From UBA1151 sp963579925 (GTDB taxonomy: Bacteria; Chloroflexota; Dehalococcoidia; Lucifugimonadales; Lucifugimonadaceae), in NCBI GenBank assembly GCA_963579925.1, contig CAUZJA010000013.1:1-26632 (forward strand): DNA of 26,632 nucleotides. The letters run 5' to 3'. Of this stretch, positions 1 through 7,279 are shown one piece after another (position 1 is the stretch's first letter; each line of letters opens with the position of its first letter). Made by a program: the position numbers and the translations under genes. The notes beneath the pieces are model-generated. The model saw only the letters and a program-made list of their open reading frames with translations. It was not told the DNA's origin and made no database searches.

Positions 1-1
1 A

Positions 2-391
2 GTCGAACTTGCTCCAACTGCGTTGTCCGCATCGGGAGTCGTAAACGTAGAAATCGTTTGCATCTTCTTTGACGGGGAGGCACCCAGAACAGAGTCGGAT
101 GAGTATGTTGAGATCCTCAATGCTGGTGCAGTCGATGCAGACCTGACCGGCTGGATACTCCTCGATAGCGCAGATGGTCGGCCGTCGTTTGAGTTCCCTG
201 AAACTATTCTGGCGTCCGGGGAAACCGTGCGGGTGTATACACATGAGGTTCACTCGAGGTTCGGTGGTCTGTCCTTCCAGAGTGGCGCTGCTATCTGGGC
301 GAACAGTGTTCCCGATGAGGCGTCGCTCCTGAATACGAATGGAGAGGTCGTAAGCACCGCCACATATCCACCGGGATGCAAAGACTTGTAG
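2..391 (+). CDS. Lamin-tail-domain (LTD) protein, C-terminal part
   Basis: This frame is open to the left edge of the window, so the gene almost certainly starts outside it; a TTG at 23 is the only early internal start and has no convincing ribosome binding site. The visible 129 residues look like a bacterial lamin-tail (LTD, Ig-like beta-sandwich) domain. The typical features are a DEYVEILN strand, then the LTGW turn, a later GETVRVYT strand, and a SLLNTNGEVV near the end, followed by a short tail with a Cys (PPGCKDL). LTD domains in bacteria occur at the C-terminus of secreted or surface proteins, nucleases and hydrolases, where they are thought to mediate binding. The function of the missing N-terminal part cannot be seen. 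It stands about 180 bp ahead of lexA on the same strand with no clear terminator between. The domain call is fairly secure; the product is unknown. Confidence 0.7.
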   Translation, partial: VELAPTALSASGVVNVEIVCIFFDGEAPRTESDEYVEILNAGAVDADLTGWILLDSADGRPSFEFPETILASGETVRVYTHEVHSRFGGLSFQSGAAIWANSVPDEASLLNTNGEVVSTATYPPGCKDL

Positions 392-465
392 AGACCGTTC
401 GCACATTCATTCAGACGTACTGCCACGGGGTGATTGACACATGCGCTATCGCCGCATAGGTTGGA

Positions 466-498
466 TGAGAACATTAGTGCGGATTGGTGACGTTCTCA
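466..498. promoter_or_regulatory. Inverted repeat upstream of lexA (candidate operator)
   Basis: Seven-base arms TGAGAAC (466-472) and GTTCTCA (492-498) form a perfect inverted repeat with a 19-base spacer, just ahead of lexA. The arms contain the GAAC/GTTC halves found in Gram-positive SOS boxes, but those use a 4-base spacer. It is therefore either a non-standard autoregulatory site or chance. No clean -35/-10 pair could be assigned. Confidence 0.3.
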
Positions 499-571
499 AA
501 GAGTTTTGAGGGTGGATCGTCACTTAGTCGCAACCGAGCGTCGACAGAGGTCGACAGGGAGTGAGAGACCG

Positions 572-1213
572 GTGGCAGATCTGTCAGATCGTCAACGAAA
601 GATGCTGGAGTTCATCTCCAATTTTATGGATGAGAATGGGTATCCTCCCACGGTTCGCGATATTCAAAACGGATGTGGGATTAGCTCCACGTCTGTTGTT
701 GACTACAACCTGAACGCGCTCAGGGAGAAAGGCTTCCTACGCCGTCACGCAGATGTATCTCGAGGGCTCGAGCTGTTGAATCGGAAGCAGCCTGAGGTAG
801 AAAGCGTTGCGGTCCCTATCCTGGGACTGATCGCTGCTGGCTCGCCAATATCTTTGCCCAGTGCGGACGCTCCCTTGCCCACAGAGGCCGATGAGTATGT
901 TGAACTGCCTCAGAGTGTTATTGGCGATGGAAGCAAGCTCTACGCGCTGCAGGTGAAGGGACAGTCGATGATCGACGCCCTGATAGACGACGGTGACCTC
1001 GTGGTGATGGAGAGCGTGAAGACTGTCGCTGACGGCGAGATGGCCGCGGTGCGATTGAAGCGAGATGAGGAGACGACTCTCAAGAAGTTCTACGCAGAAG
1101 GGCCAACCGTTCGCCTACAGCCAGCCAACAGCACGATGGAGCCAATTCGCGTGTCTGCAGATGACGTTGAGGTGATTGGTAGAGTGGTTGCCGTGTGGAG
1201 AGACTTCAACTAG
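572..1213 (+). CDS. lexA: LexA repressor, SOS response autoprotease
   Basis: LexA represses DNA-damage genes and cleaves itself when RecA filaments form. Numbered from the GTG at 572 (213 aa), the N-terminal winged-helix part begins at LSDRQRKML and has the PPTVRDI and ALREKGFL helices (about 25-58). The S24 peptidase part shows the Ala89-Gly90 cleavage bond (IAAGSP), the nucleophile Ser132 in GQSM and the general base Lys171 in TLKKF. I chose 572 because AGGGAG lies 10 bases upstream and because LexA proteins usually start a few residues before LSDRQ. A TTG at 506 and a GTG at 512 would add 20-22 poorly conserved residues. All key residues are intact, so it should be active. Its upstream dyad (466-498) may be autoregulatory. 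The next gene, tatA, follows after 166 bp and is probably independent. Confidence 0.93.
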   Translation: MADLSDRQRKMLEFISNFMDENGYPPTVRDIQNGCGISSTSVVDYNLNALREKGFLRRHADVSRGLELLNRKQPEVESVAVPILGLIAAGSPISLPSADAPLPTEADEYVELPQSVIGDGSKLYALQVKGQSMIDALIDDGDLVVMESVKTVADGEMAAVRLKRDEETTLKKFYAEGPTVRLQPANSTMEPIRVSADDVEVIGRVVAVWRDFN

Positions 1214-1286
1214 GTCTGGTCGCTCTTTGGCTCTGTGATGAGCTTCACGGATAACGTGAGATTACCGTGAACGAGGCCATATATCG

Positions 1287-1346
1287 TTGACTGGGCGATA
1301 TGTCAGTGCGAACATTGGGTTGTTCGGCGTGTCGAATACAAGTTCG
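1287..1346 (+). promoter_or_regulatory. tatA upstream region with two GAAC/TTC dyads
   Basis: Ahead of tatA there is a TTGACT (-35-like, 1287-1292) whose 17-base spacing lands on a poor -10 (GAACAT, 1310-1315). Two dyads overlap or follow it: CGAAC/GTTCG at 1309-1313 and 1322-1326 (8-base spacer), and CGAA/TTCG at 1333-1336 and 1343-1346. The second reads GAAT-N4-GTTC, one base off the Gram-positive SOS box GAAC-N4-GTTC. Since lexA is the preceding gene, a LexA site is possible, but this is speculative. Confidence 0.25.
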
Positions 1347-1379
1347 TGCACATCACGCCACTGAATAGGAGAGACGCCC

Positions 1380-1562
1380 GTGCCAAGCATCGGCCCACTT
1401 GAAATTGTCATTATCCTGGTGATCATCCTCGTCATCTTCGGAGTCGGTCGACTGCCAGAGGTTGGTGGTGGGATTGGCAAAGGCCTCAGAGAGTTCCGAT
1501 CTCAACTCAAGGGCGACGGATCAGAAGACTCAGATGATGAGTCAACTGAAACCAAAGCCTAG
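1380..1562 (+). CDS. tatA: Sec-independent translocase subunit TatA
   Basis: TatA forms the pore-like oligomer of the twin-arginine pathway, which exports folded proteins across the cytoplasmic membrane. The 60-residue product has the standard plan: a short N-terminus with the GPLE turn, one membrane helix (about residues 8-20, rich in Ile/Val), the FGVGRLPEVG hinge, an amphipathic helix ending in GLREFRSQLKG, and an acidic Ser/Asp/Glu tail. It is near the short end of the family (60-90 aa). The start is GTG at 1380, with AGGAGA 7 bases upstream. It is not next to tatC in the same direction; tatC and a second TatA/B-like gene lie convergent just beyond the shared terminator. It could act as the main TatA, with the second protein serving as TatB. 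Confidence 0.9.
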   Translation: MPSIGPLEIVIILVIILVIFGVGRLPEVGGGIGKGLREFRSQLKGDGSEDSDDESTETKA

Positions 1563-1573
1563 ATACCTCTGAT

Positions 1574-1611
1574 CAACAAAAAAGCCCGGGATTTCCCGGG
1601 CTTTTTTGTTG
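1574..1611. terminator. Bidirectional intrinsic terminator between tatA and tatC
   Basis: An 18-base perfect inverted repeat (1574-1591 with 1594-1611) has a GC-rich core GCCCGGG/CCCGGGC flanked by A6 and T6 tracts. Either strand therefore gives a stem followed by a U-run. It sits between the convergent ends of tatA (+) and tatC (-) and should end both transcripts. Confidence 0.93.
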
Positions 1612-1635
1612 GATGTTTTTAGTTCATCTCTTATT

Positions 1636-2397
1636 TCAGGCAGACGGGGAGATCTCAGTCGACTCAGACTTGTCTCGTTTGGCACCAACCCTCGCCAGTA
1701 GATAGCCCACCAGGTATAGAACTATGATCGGCCCGGCAACCAGCGACTGATTGAAGGGGTCAAAGGTTGGAGTGATCATCGCTCCAACCACAAATGCTCC
1801 GACAACCGCGTATTTGAATTTGCTCAAGAAGAACTGTGGCGTTGCAACCCCGATCTTTGCAACGAAGAACATCACCACCGGCAGTTCAAATGACAGTCCC
1901 ATCCAGAACAGCAACATCGTAACCAAGTTCAGATATGAGCCAATTCGAATCAGAGGCGTGGCAACATCGCCGGCGAAGTTCAGAAGGAAGCTGATTGCGG
2001 GTGGGATGAGGATGAAGTATCCGAAGGCGATCCCTCCAGCGAACGAAAGCAGTGCAAACGGCATCAGCAAGTAGAGCCATCTGCGCTCCGTGCTGCTAAG
2101 TCCCGGTCCCAGGAACAGGCTCATTTGGAGCGAGAAGAACGGCAATGTAACCAGAGCGCCAGTCATAACAGATATCTTCACCGCTGCGCCCCAGAATTCC
2201 GTCAGGTCCGTGAAGATGAGAGTCCCACCGGTGAACGCGTTTAGATCTTCAGCTGGCTCAACCAGAAACCTGATGATGTGGCGGTGAAATGCGAGAGACG
2301 TTCCTACCGTGAGGATGAAAAACAGTGCGACCCAGGTGAGTCGTCGCTTCAGTTCACCAATGTGGGAGAGGAACGGCATCTCCCTCTGGGCCGACAC
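1636..2397 (-). CDS. tatC: Sec-independent translocase subunit TatC
   Basis: TatC is the membrane receptor that recognises the twin-arginine signal peptide. The 253-residue protein begins with the cytoplasmic motif PFLSHIGELKRRL, whose Glu is the signal-binding residue of the family. Six hydrophobic segments follow, with the family motifs LSSTERRW after the second helix, FILIPPAISFLL, and SFELPVVMFF near the middle; the Glu of SFELP is the second conserved acidic residue. It ends in a charged tail. The start is GTG at 2397, with GAGG about ten bases upstream. Only two bases separate it from the tatA/B-like gene, so the two are co-translated, and the bidirectional terminator at 1574-1611 ends the transcript. 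Length and motifs are typical. Confidence 0.94.
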   Translation of the reverse strand: MSAQREMPFLSHIGELKRRLTWVALFFILTVGTSLAFHRHIIRFLVEPAEDLNAFTGGTLIFTDLTEFWGAAVKISVMTGALVTLPFFSLQMSLFLGPGLSSTERRWLYLLMPFALLSFAGGIAFGYFILIPPAISFLLNFAGDVATPLIRIGSYLNLVTMLLFWMGLSFELPVVMFFVAKIGVATPQFFLSKFKYAVVGAFVVGAMITPTFDPFNQSLVAGPIIVLYLVGYLLARVGAKRDKSESTEISPSA

Positions 2398-2399
2398 GG

Positions 2400-2774
2400 C
2401 TACGTAGCCTCAGGCCCGGATTTGTCTTCAGGCGACTCTGAAGTCGATTCTGCCTCAACCTCTGCCGTTGCCGGAACATCATCGGCCGCAGGCTCCGATC
2501 CATCGCCCGGGTCGCCGGATTGTGCAACGGCACCCTCTGGCGCAGGCAGATCAACTGGCGGTGGAACTACTCGCTTCTTCGGCTTGTCGTCAGGATCTGA
2601 AATATCCGTGCTCTCCATAATCAGCGACGTGAACTCATCACGCTGTTCTCGGAGTTCGCGCAAGACCTTTCCGAAGGTCTTGCCAGCCTCAGCCATCTTC
2701 TTGGGGCCAAGCAGGAAAAACGCAAGGATTGCGACCACCATGATCTCCATGGGGCCGATGCCCATAATGTTCAT
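2400..2774 (-). CDS. tatB: TatA/TatB-family protein, probably TatB
   Basis: A second Tat single-helix subunit of 124 aa. It has a short N-terminus (MNIMGIGPMEI), a membrane helix at about residues 9-22, and the FLLGPKKMAEAG hinge where TatB proteins have GP. An amphipathic helix (KVLRELREQRDE) and a long Pro/Glu/Ser-rich acidic tail follow. The length and the longer charged region fit TatB better than TatA, and it sits directly in front of tatC as TatB usually does. TatB and TatC form the substrate receptor. I took the ATG at 2774: it overlaps the maf stop as ATGA, and residues further upstream read as maf in another frame, not as Tat sequence. The TatA/TatB distinction is inferred from length and neighbours only. 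Confidence 0.82.
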   Translation of the reverse strand: MNIMGIGPMEIMVVAILAFFLLGPKKMAEAGKTFGKVLRELREQRDEFTSLIMESTDISDPDDKPKKRVVPPPVDLPAPEGAVAQSGDPGDGSEPAADDVPATAEVEAESTSESPEDKSGPEAT

Positions 2775-3427
2775 GACGTGGCGCCCGCCAGCATATTGTG
2801 TCCGGCGCAGGTGGGGCGATCTGCATCTCGAATCACATTGGCGCTCAATAGAAGCTCTCCGGTGAGGCAAACTGGCAGCCCGACGACGTTTAAGTAGCAG
2901 CCTTCGATAGATGCTGCTGGCATGAATGACTCATCTTGAATTCCGTAGGCGCCGGCTTTGTCCAAAGGGCTCCCGCTCTCGACATATTCTGCAATTTCAG
3001 ATGCATCGTAGTTTCGCATATTTACGAGGGTGGATTTGTGGCCCGATATGAGGTTGCCGTCCACTACAACTGCCACCCCGGTGATGACGGTGTGACTACT
3101 GTGTCCAAGCTCTTGAAGCATTCGTCGTGCGTCCTCTACACCGTGGGGTTTGGCATAGAGAACGCCATTCTTAGACACCACGGTATCCGCACCTATGATC
3201 GTGGCTTCAGGCATGTTCACTGCTACTGCTTTCGTCTTTGCTTCAGCGAGCGCAACCGCCAATTCAGTGGCCGAGAGTCCTTGGCCGATGGCGTCCTCGT
3301 CAACGTCGGAGACCTGAATGACGAATTCGAAACCAGCGGAAATCATGATCTCCAAGCGGCGCGGCGAACCAGAAGCCAGAATCAGATTGGCTGATGACAA
3401 CATCACTTTTGACGTCTGCACGCCCAT
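2771..3427 (-). CDS. maf: Maf-type nucleotide pyrophosphatase (dTTP/UTP type)
   Basis: Maf proteins hydrolyse non-canonical or excess nucleoside triphosphates to monophosphates and pyrophosphate. The 218-residue product has the substrate loop ASGSPRR (18-24), DVDED at 41-45, the catalytic Asp81 in GADTVV, and the C-terminal block DKAGAYGIQ (157-165) with the later EGCYLNVVGLP. The GIQ form resembles the YhdE (dTTP/UTP) group rather than the YceF (m7GTP) group. I took the ATG at 3427: it is two bases after the rlmD-like stop and has AAGG eight bases upstream. Its stop overlaps the next start (ATGA), which links its translation to the tatB-like gene. Family certain, exact substrate inferred. 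Confidence 0.9.
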   Translation of the reverse strand: MGVQTSKVMLSSANLILASGSPRRLEIMISAGFEFVIQVSDVDEDAIGQGLSATELAVALAEAKTKAVAVNMPEATIIGADTVVSKNGVLYAKPHGVEDARRMLQELGHSSHTVITGVAVVVDGNLISGHKSTLVNMRNYDASEIAEYVESGSPLDKAGAYGIQDESFMPAASIEGCYLNVVGLPVCLTGELLLSANVIRDADRPTCAGHNMLAGATS

Positions 3428-3429
3428 GA

Positions 3430-4677
3430 TCACGCCTTCTTCAGGATGGCAATGCATTCCACGTGGTGCGTCTGCGGAAAGAGGTCCACAGGCTGCACCT
3501 CTTCAAGTATGAAGGAGCCTCCATCACATAGCGATGCCAGATCACGTGCCATCGTCTGAGGATCGCATGAAACCATGGCGATTTTTCCGGGTTGAAGCTG
3601 TTTTGTGGCTTCAATGGCCTCAGGATGGCAGCCGCGGCGGGGTGGATCGAGGATCAGTACGTCGACCTCACCGCTGAGTTCCGGCATCGCCTCTTCGGTC
3701 CGCGCTTCAATGAATTCGATGTTTGGAATGTCCTGCGCATTGTGTTTGGCGTCCTCAACCGCAGAGTTAGACTCTTCGATGACGATCACCCGCTTGACGT
3801 AAGGGGCGAGCATGATCGCAAAAGTGCCAACGCCCGCGTAGGCATCAATGAGCGTCTGATGATCTTGTAGCTGTAAGCGCTCTGCCAGAATCTCCGCTAG
3901 ATTCTCTGCCTGCGCAGTATTGACCTGGAAGAAAGACGACCCGGCCACGCGATAGGGACGGCCGTTCAATGTCTCCGTGTAGTCGCGGCCGCCGGATTCC
4001 ATCTCTATGGCGGGATTTGGCAGCTTCGGCTGGATCAACATATCGCCAGTGTTTACGCCGACGCGAACCGACATCTGTGTCATACCGCGAACGCGATCCT
4101 GCATCTTGCCTAACGCGCCGTTTATCTGATCAGTCATCAGCATGCACTCGTCCACTCGGAGCCACTGTCTTGTGTGGCGGTTCACGTAACCAATCTCGCC
4201 ACTCTGGCGGACGGTGAAGCGGGCATGGTTCCGGTAGCCGAAGTTGTCTGGGGAAGGGAGGACAGGGAGGATGTTTACGTCAGCAAAATCTGGGTGCTCG
4301 CGAATGGCTCGCTCGACGCGCTCTCGTTTGAGATCGAGCTGACGTTCGTAGGTGACGTGCTGCCACTGGCAACCGCTGCATGCCAGATAGTAGGGGCACT
4401 GCGGGTCTGTGCGGTCAGAAGAAGGATTGTCGATTTCGACGACCGTGGCAGCGAGGGAGTCAGGGTAGCGGCGTGTTATCTCAACCTCCACCGTCTCGCC
4501 CGGAACGCCGCCAGCTACCGCAACGCGGATGCCTTCATAGGTCGCGCTGGTTTCGCCCGTCTCATGCGGATCGCCTAATTCCAGTTTGATCCGATCGCCG
4601 CGATCGATTCCCAGTTCGTCAGTTATCCAGGGGCCCTTAAACTTCTTGTTGCGGCCTTTATAGCGTTTTCTACTCAA
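3430..4677 (-). CDS. rlmD: 23S rRNA (uracil-C5)-methyltransferase, RumA/RlmD family
   Basis: This SAM-dependent enzyme methylates a uracil at C5 in RNA. The 415-residue protein has an N-terminal TRAM-type RNA-binding domain (about 25-85). The four iron-sulfur cysteines typical of RumA/RlmD follow: C94, C100, C103 and C178. The methyltransferase domain shows FFQVN (249-253), the SAM loop DAYAGVGTF (278-286), DPPRRG (344-349), the nucleophile Cys371 in SCDP and the base Glu407 in HHVE. All catalytic residues are present. Several target sites (U747, U1939, tRNA U54) exist in this family and sequence alone does not tell which applies, so the symbol is provisional. The start is TTG at 4677 with only a weak GGA upstream, and no better start is in frame. 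It is the first gene of the operon with maf, tatB and tatC. Confidence 0.88.
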   Translation of the reverse strand: MSRKRYKGRNKKFKGPWITDELGIDRGDRIKLELGDPHETGETSATYEGIRVAVAGGVPGETVEVEITRRYPDSLAATVVEIDNPSSDRTDPQCPYYLACSGCQWQHVTYERQLDLKRERVERAIREHPDFADVNILPVLPSPDNFGYRNHARFTVRQSGEIGYVNRHTRQWLRVDECMLMTDQINGALGKMQDRVRGMTQMSVRVGVNTGDMLIQPKLPNPAIEMESGGRDYTETLNGRPYRVAGSSFFQVNTAQAENLAEILAERLQLQDHQTLIDAYAGVGTFAIMLAPYVKRVIVIEESNSAVEDAKHNAQDIPNIEFIEARTEEAMPELSGEVDVLILDPPRRGCHPEAIEATKQLQPGKIAMVSCDPQTMARDLASLCDGGSFILEEVQPVDLFPQTHHVECIAILKKA

Positions 4678-4874
4678 TTTGATCCGAGTTGCTTGGTGTG
4701 AATCAGGGATGTCCAGAATCGGGACCTCTAATTGTATTGGTGCCCGAAGCAGTTTGGATCAAATCAGGACTCAGATTGCAGCGATTGCTCTGCTATCCTT
4801 CAATAAGGTCTCACGCGCCTTGTTATGCACTCGAGGCCAACTGGGACCCTCTCATCGAAAGGCCAGACTCTTCA
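4678..4874. promoter_or_regulatory. Divergent intergenic region between rlmD-like gene and lipA
   Basis: These 197 bases separate two outward-facing operons. On the minus strand TACAAT (4731-4736 read in reverse) is a good -10 for the rlmD operon, but no -35 is properly placed. On the plus strand TTGCAG with 17-base spacing to TTCAAT is a weak candidate for lipA. No strong hairpin was found. Confidence 0.3.
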
Positions 4875-5759
4875 TTGGAACAAGAACGCCGACTTCCTGA
4901 CTGGTTCAAGGTCAAATTTCCGGGCGGTGAAAATTACGCTCGGATCAAGAACCAGATGCGGACTTACAAACTCAACACAGTGTGTGAGGAAGCTGCTTGC
5001 CCAAATATTGCCGAGTGCTGGGGTCGCGGTACGGCTACCTTCATGATTCTGGGCGACACCTGCACGCGGGCATGCTCCTACTGCAATGTGAAGACGGGTA
5101 GGCCACTCAGCCTCGATCTTGGCGAGCCTATGCGAGTGGCCAAGACCGTGCAGGAGATGGATCTCAAATACATCGTTGTCACCAGTGTTGATCGTGATGA
5201 TCTTGAAGACGGCGGCTCGGGCATATTTGCTATGACCATAAAGCAGATTAGAGAGCATACCCCGGGAATTCACGTTGAAGTGTTGATCCCCGACTTTAAC
5301 GGCGACGAAGCGGCGCTCAGGACGGTTCTGGAACAGCGCCCCGATGTGTTGAGTCACAATATTGAATCGGTACGCAGGATATTCCGGAAAGTCCGGGCAC
5401 GGGGCGATTATGACCTCAGCCAGGAATTGCTTCAGCGCGCGAAAGAGATCCAGCCTGAGTCGTCCACCAAGTCAGGCATGATGCTAGGACTGGGTGAGAC
5501 GAAGCCTGAGGTGCTTCAGACGATGGAAGATCTCAGGGCGTCGAACGTTGAACTTCTGACTATCGGTCAGTATCTGCGCCCTACCAAACGCCACCATCCG
5601 GTGATCAGGTTCTACCACCCGGATGAGTTCAAAGAGTTTGAAGAGGCGGGATTGCAGATGGGCTTCAAGCACGTGGCTGCTGGGCCGTTGGTGCGAAGTT
5701 CATATCATGCAGAAGAGCAGCAGCGAGCTGCCCAGGGCCGGGAACTCAGCACGGTATAG
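4875..5759 (+). CDS. lipA: Lipoyl synthase (radical SAM)
   Basis: LipA inserts two sulfur atoms into protein-bound octanoyl groups to make the lipoyl cofactor of the 2-oxoacid dehydrogenase and glycine cleavage complexes. From the TTG at 4875 (294 aa) it shows the auxiliary-cluster cysteines C37, C42 and C48 (CEEAACPNIAEC), the radical-SAM cysteines C63, C67 and C70 (CTRACSYC), the VTSVDRDDLEDGG and HNIESV blocks, GLGET, TIGQYL and the terminal RSSY, whose serine also ligates the auxiliary cluster. The frame stays open upstream to 4689 with no ATG or GTG near the conserved start, so TTG at 4875 (AAAGG 12 bases upstream) is my choice. A NifU-type Fe-S carrier follows after 28 bases. No lipB is in the window. 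The function is secure; the start is less so. Confidence 0.94.
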   Translation: MEQERRLPDWFKVKFPGGENYARIKNQMRTYKLNTVCEEAACPNIAECWGRGTATFMILGDTCTRACSYCNVKTGRPLSLDLGEPMRVAKTVQEMDLKYIVVTSVDRDDLEDGGSGIFAMTIKQIREHTPGIHVEVLIPDFNGDEAALRTVLEQRPDVLSHNIESVRRIFRKVRARGDYDLSQELLQRAKEIQPESSTKSGMMLGLGETKPEVLQTMEDLRASNVELLTIGQYLRPTKRHHPVIRFYHPDEFKEFEEAGLQMGFKHVAAGPLVRSSYHAEEQQRAAQGRELSTV

Positions 5760-5787
5760 TTAATTTCACGAAAGTAGGAGGATTGAG

Positions 5788-6036
5788 ATGATGGTTGAAA
5801 GCGTTTCTGATCCGAAGATGGACTTGGTGTTGCAGAATATTGAGACCATGGTCGCGTCCGAAGGTGGCTCGCTGGAGCTCGTGAATCTGGGTGAGACATC
5901 ACTTGAAGTGAAGTACTACCCCGGCGTCAACGAAGAGTGCCCGGAGTGCGTTCCCACGCACGAGGCTGTCACCCGCTTCCTCTCCACATCGCTCAAGATC
6001 CACGTTCCTGAGATTACCGACGTCAGCGTTACCTGA
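5788..6036 (+). CDS. NifU-like (Nfu-type) iron-sulfur carrier
   Basis: A small protein of 82 aa that corresponds to the C-terminal NifU domain alone. The two cluster-ligating cysteines are C51 and C54 in the CPEC motif. They are preceded by LEVKYYPG, which takes the place of the usual VxLxGxC strand, and followed by a helix and IPE-like IHVPEITDVSV. Such proteins bind a [4Fe-4S] cluster at a dimer interface and pass it to client enzymes. It starts at an ATG with AGGAGG six bases upstream, the best ribosome binding site in this cluster; a second ATG follows directly at 5791. It stands 28 bases after lipA, so LipA is the likely client (NfuA is known to restore the LipA auxiliary cluster in E. 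coli). The spacing before the CPEC is slightly unusual, with CPEC extending to a VPTHEA helix start. Confidence 0.85.
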   Translation: MMVESVSDPKMDLVLQNIETMVASEGGSLELVNLGETSLEVKYYPGVNEECPECVPTHEAVTRFLSTSLKIHVPEITDVSVT

Positions 6037-6050
6037 TTTCTGGATCATAG

Positions 6051-7277
6051 TTGGCAAAAACTTCTCGCGTTAGCCGATCAGCGGCAATAAAGAAGATCCC
6101 CCTAAGGTTCGGAAAATCGAATCTTGAGTTCGAGATAACTCAGCGGCTCTTTAGCAGCTTTAAAGTTGATGCTGGGACCCGATTCCTGTTGCGGACCGTC
6201 GCCTCCGAACTTGAAGCCGCGCCTCGGAAGGTTCTTGATGTTGGCTGCGGGTATGGCCCGCTAGGTATAGCAATGGTCGCAACCGGTCTGGCAGACCGCG
6301 CCCACATGGTTGATCGTGATGCGCTGGCGGTCGAATACTCCCGTCGCAACGCCGTATTGAACGCAGTTTCCGCCAAGGTTGAGGCATACGGAAGCCTTGG
6401 TTACTCAGACGTACCCGAGGGGGAGTTTGACCTGATTATGTCCAACATCCCCGGCAAAGCGGGGGCGGATGTAATTGAGTCGATCGTGCTGGATTCACGC
6501 AACTATCTATCGGCGAACGGGAGTGTGGCATGCGTGGTGGTATCACCGCTTGGTGAGTTCGTGGATGATTTGCTGGCGTCTGACGACATGATCTCGGTGA
6601 GCGCTCGAGAGGCAAATCAGCACTACGTCACATACCACTATCGGTTCACTGATCCACCCGTCGATCTAGGCCTGATCGCACCTGATCTGGATATGTATTA
6701 TCGCGGCGAGAGCACCATTGATGGATCACCTGAGGGTGCTGAGTTGCAGACGGCACGGGGTATCGAAGATTTTGAGATAGCCGGCCACGGCACGGCACTC
6801 CTCGTCCGCTGGATTACTGAGACAGAAGTGTCGGGCAATCCGGACGTATTCGTCTATGAGCCAGGGCAGGGGCATGTCCCGCTAGCCGCAATGCTGGCAA
6901 AGGATCCCGCCTCGCTGACACTCAGCAGCCATGATCTGCTTGCCTTGCGCTATGCCAGGCACAACCTGGTGGCCAACGACTACGATCCGGAACGTGTCAA
7001 TTTATCGCATGTATTTGAGATGCCAGAGTCGATGCCGGATGCCAAGCAGCATGATCTGGTACTTGGCCGTTTGCGAGGCGATGAAACGATAACCGATTGC
7101 GCGTTGATCGCTGCTCGATCGAAATCTCTGCTGAAGCAGGGAGGTACAGCGGTGTTCGCTGGCGGGTCAACGTTCATCACACGACTAGAGCAGGCCGTTC
7201 GTCATACGAGCGGCCTTTCAGTGGGCGTGCGCCGCAAACATCACGGCTACAGACTTCTCGCCTTCGACGTCAGCTAA
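6051..7277 (+). CDS. Two-domain RsmC/RlmG-like methyltransferase, atypical
   Basis: A 408-residue protein built from two class I methyltransferase folds, as in the 16S/23S guanine-N2 methyltransferases RsmC and RlmG. The first domain has a good SAM loop, VLDVGCGYGPLG (61-72), an acidic strand MVDRD (86-90), and SNIPGK (131-136) where the family has the catalytic NPP[FY]. The second domain keeps the fold pattern but lost the motifs: EPGQGHVP (270-277) instead of the glycine loop and VLGRLRGDE (337-345) instead of NPP. In RsmC/RlmG it is the first domain that is degenerate, so the arrangement here is reversed. The start is TTG at 6051, 14 bases after the Fe-S carrier, with only a weak GGA as ribosome binding site. 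The target (rRNA, tRNA or another substrate) is unknown. It ends the lipA operon and faces infB. Confidence 0.72.
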   Translation: MAKTSRVSRSAAIKKIPLRFGKSNLEFEITQRLFSSFKVDAGTRFLLRTVASELEAAPRKVLDVGCGYGPLGIAMVATGLADRAHMVDRDALAVEYSRRNAVLNAVSAKVEAYGSLGYSDVPEGEFDLIMSNIPGKAGADVIESIVLDSRNYLSANGSVACVVVSPLGEFVDDLLASDDMISVSAREANQHYVTYHYRFTDPPVDLGLIAPDLDMYYRGESTIDGSPEGAELQTARGIEDFEIAGHGTALLVRWITETEVSGNPDVFVYEPGQGHVPLAAMLAKDPASLTLSSHDLLALRYARHNLVANDYDPERVNLSHVFEMPESMPDAKQHDLVLGRLRGDETITDCALIAARSKSLLKQGGTAVFAGGSTFITRLEQAVRHTSGLSVGVRRKHHGYRLLAFDVS

Positions 7278-7279
7278 AG

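Noticed and set aside
506..571. Extended lexA start at TTG 506 or GTG 512
   Set aside because: The added 20-22 residues are not LexA-like and lack a good ribosome binding site, while GTG 572 has AGGGAG at 10 bases.
2278..2865. Plus-strand frame of 195 codons opposite the tatB-like gene
   Set aside because: Antisense of the acidic Tat tail; the minus-strand reading has the Tat membrane and hinge motifs and proper gene overlaps.
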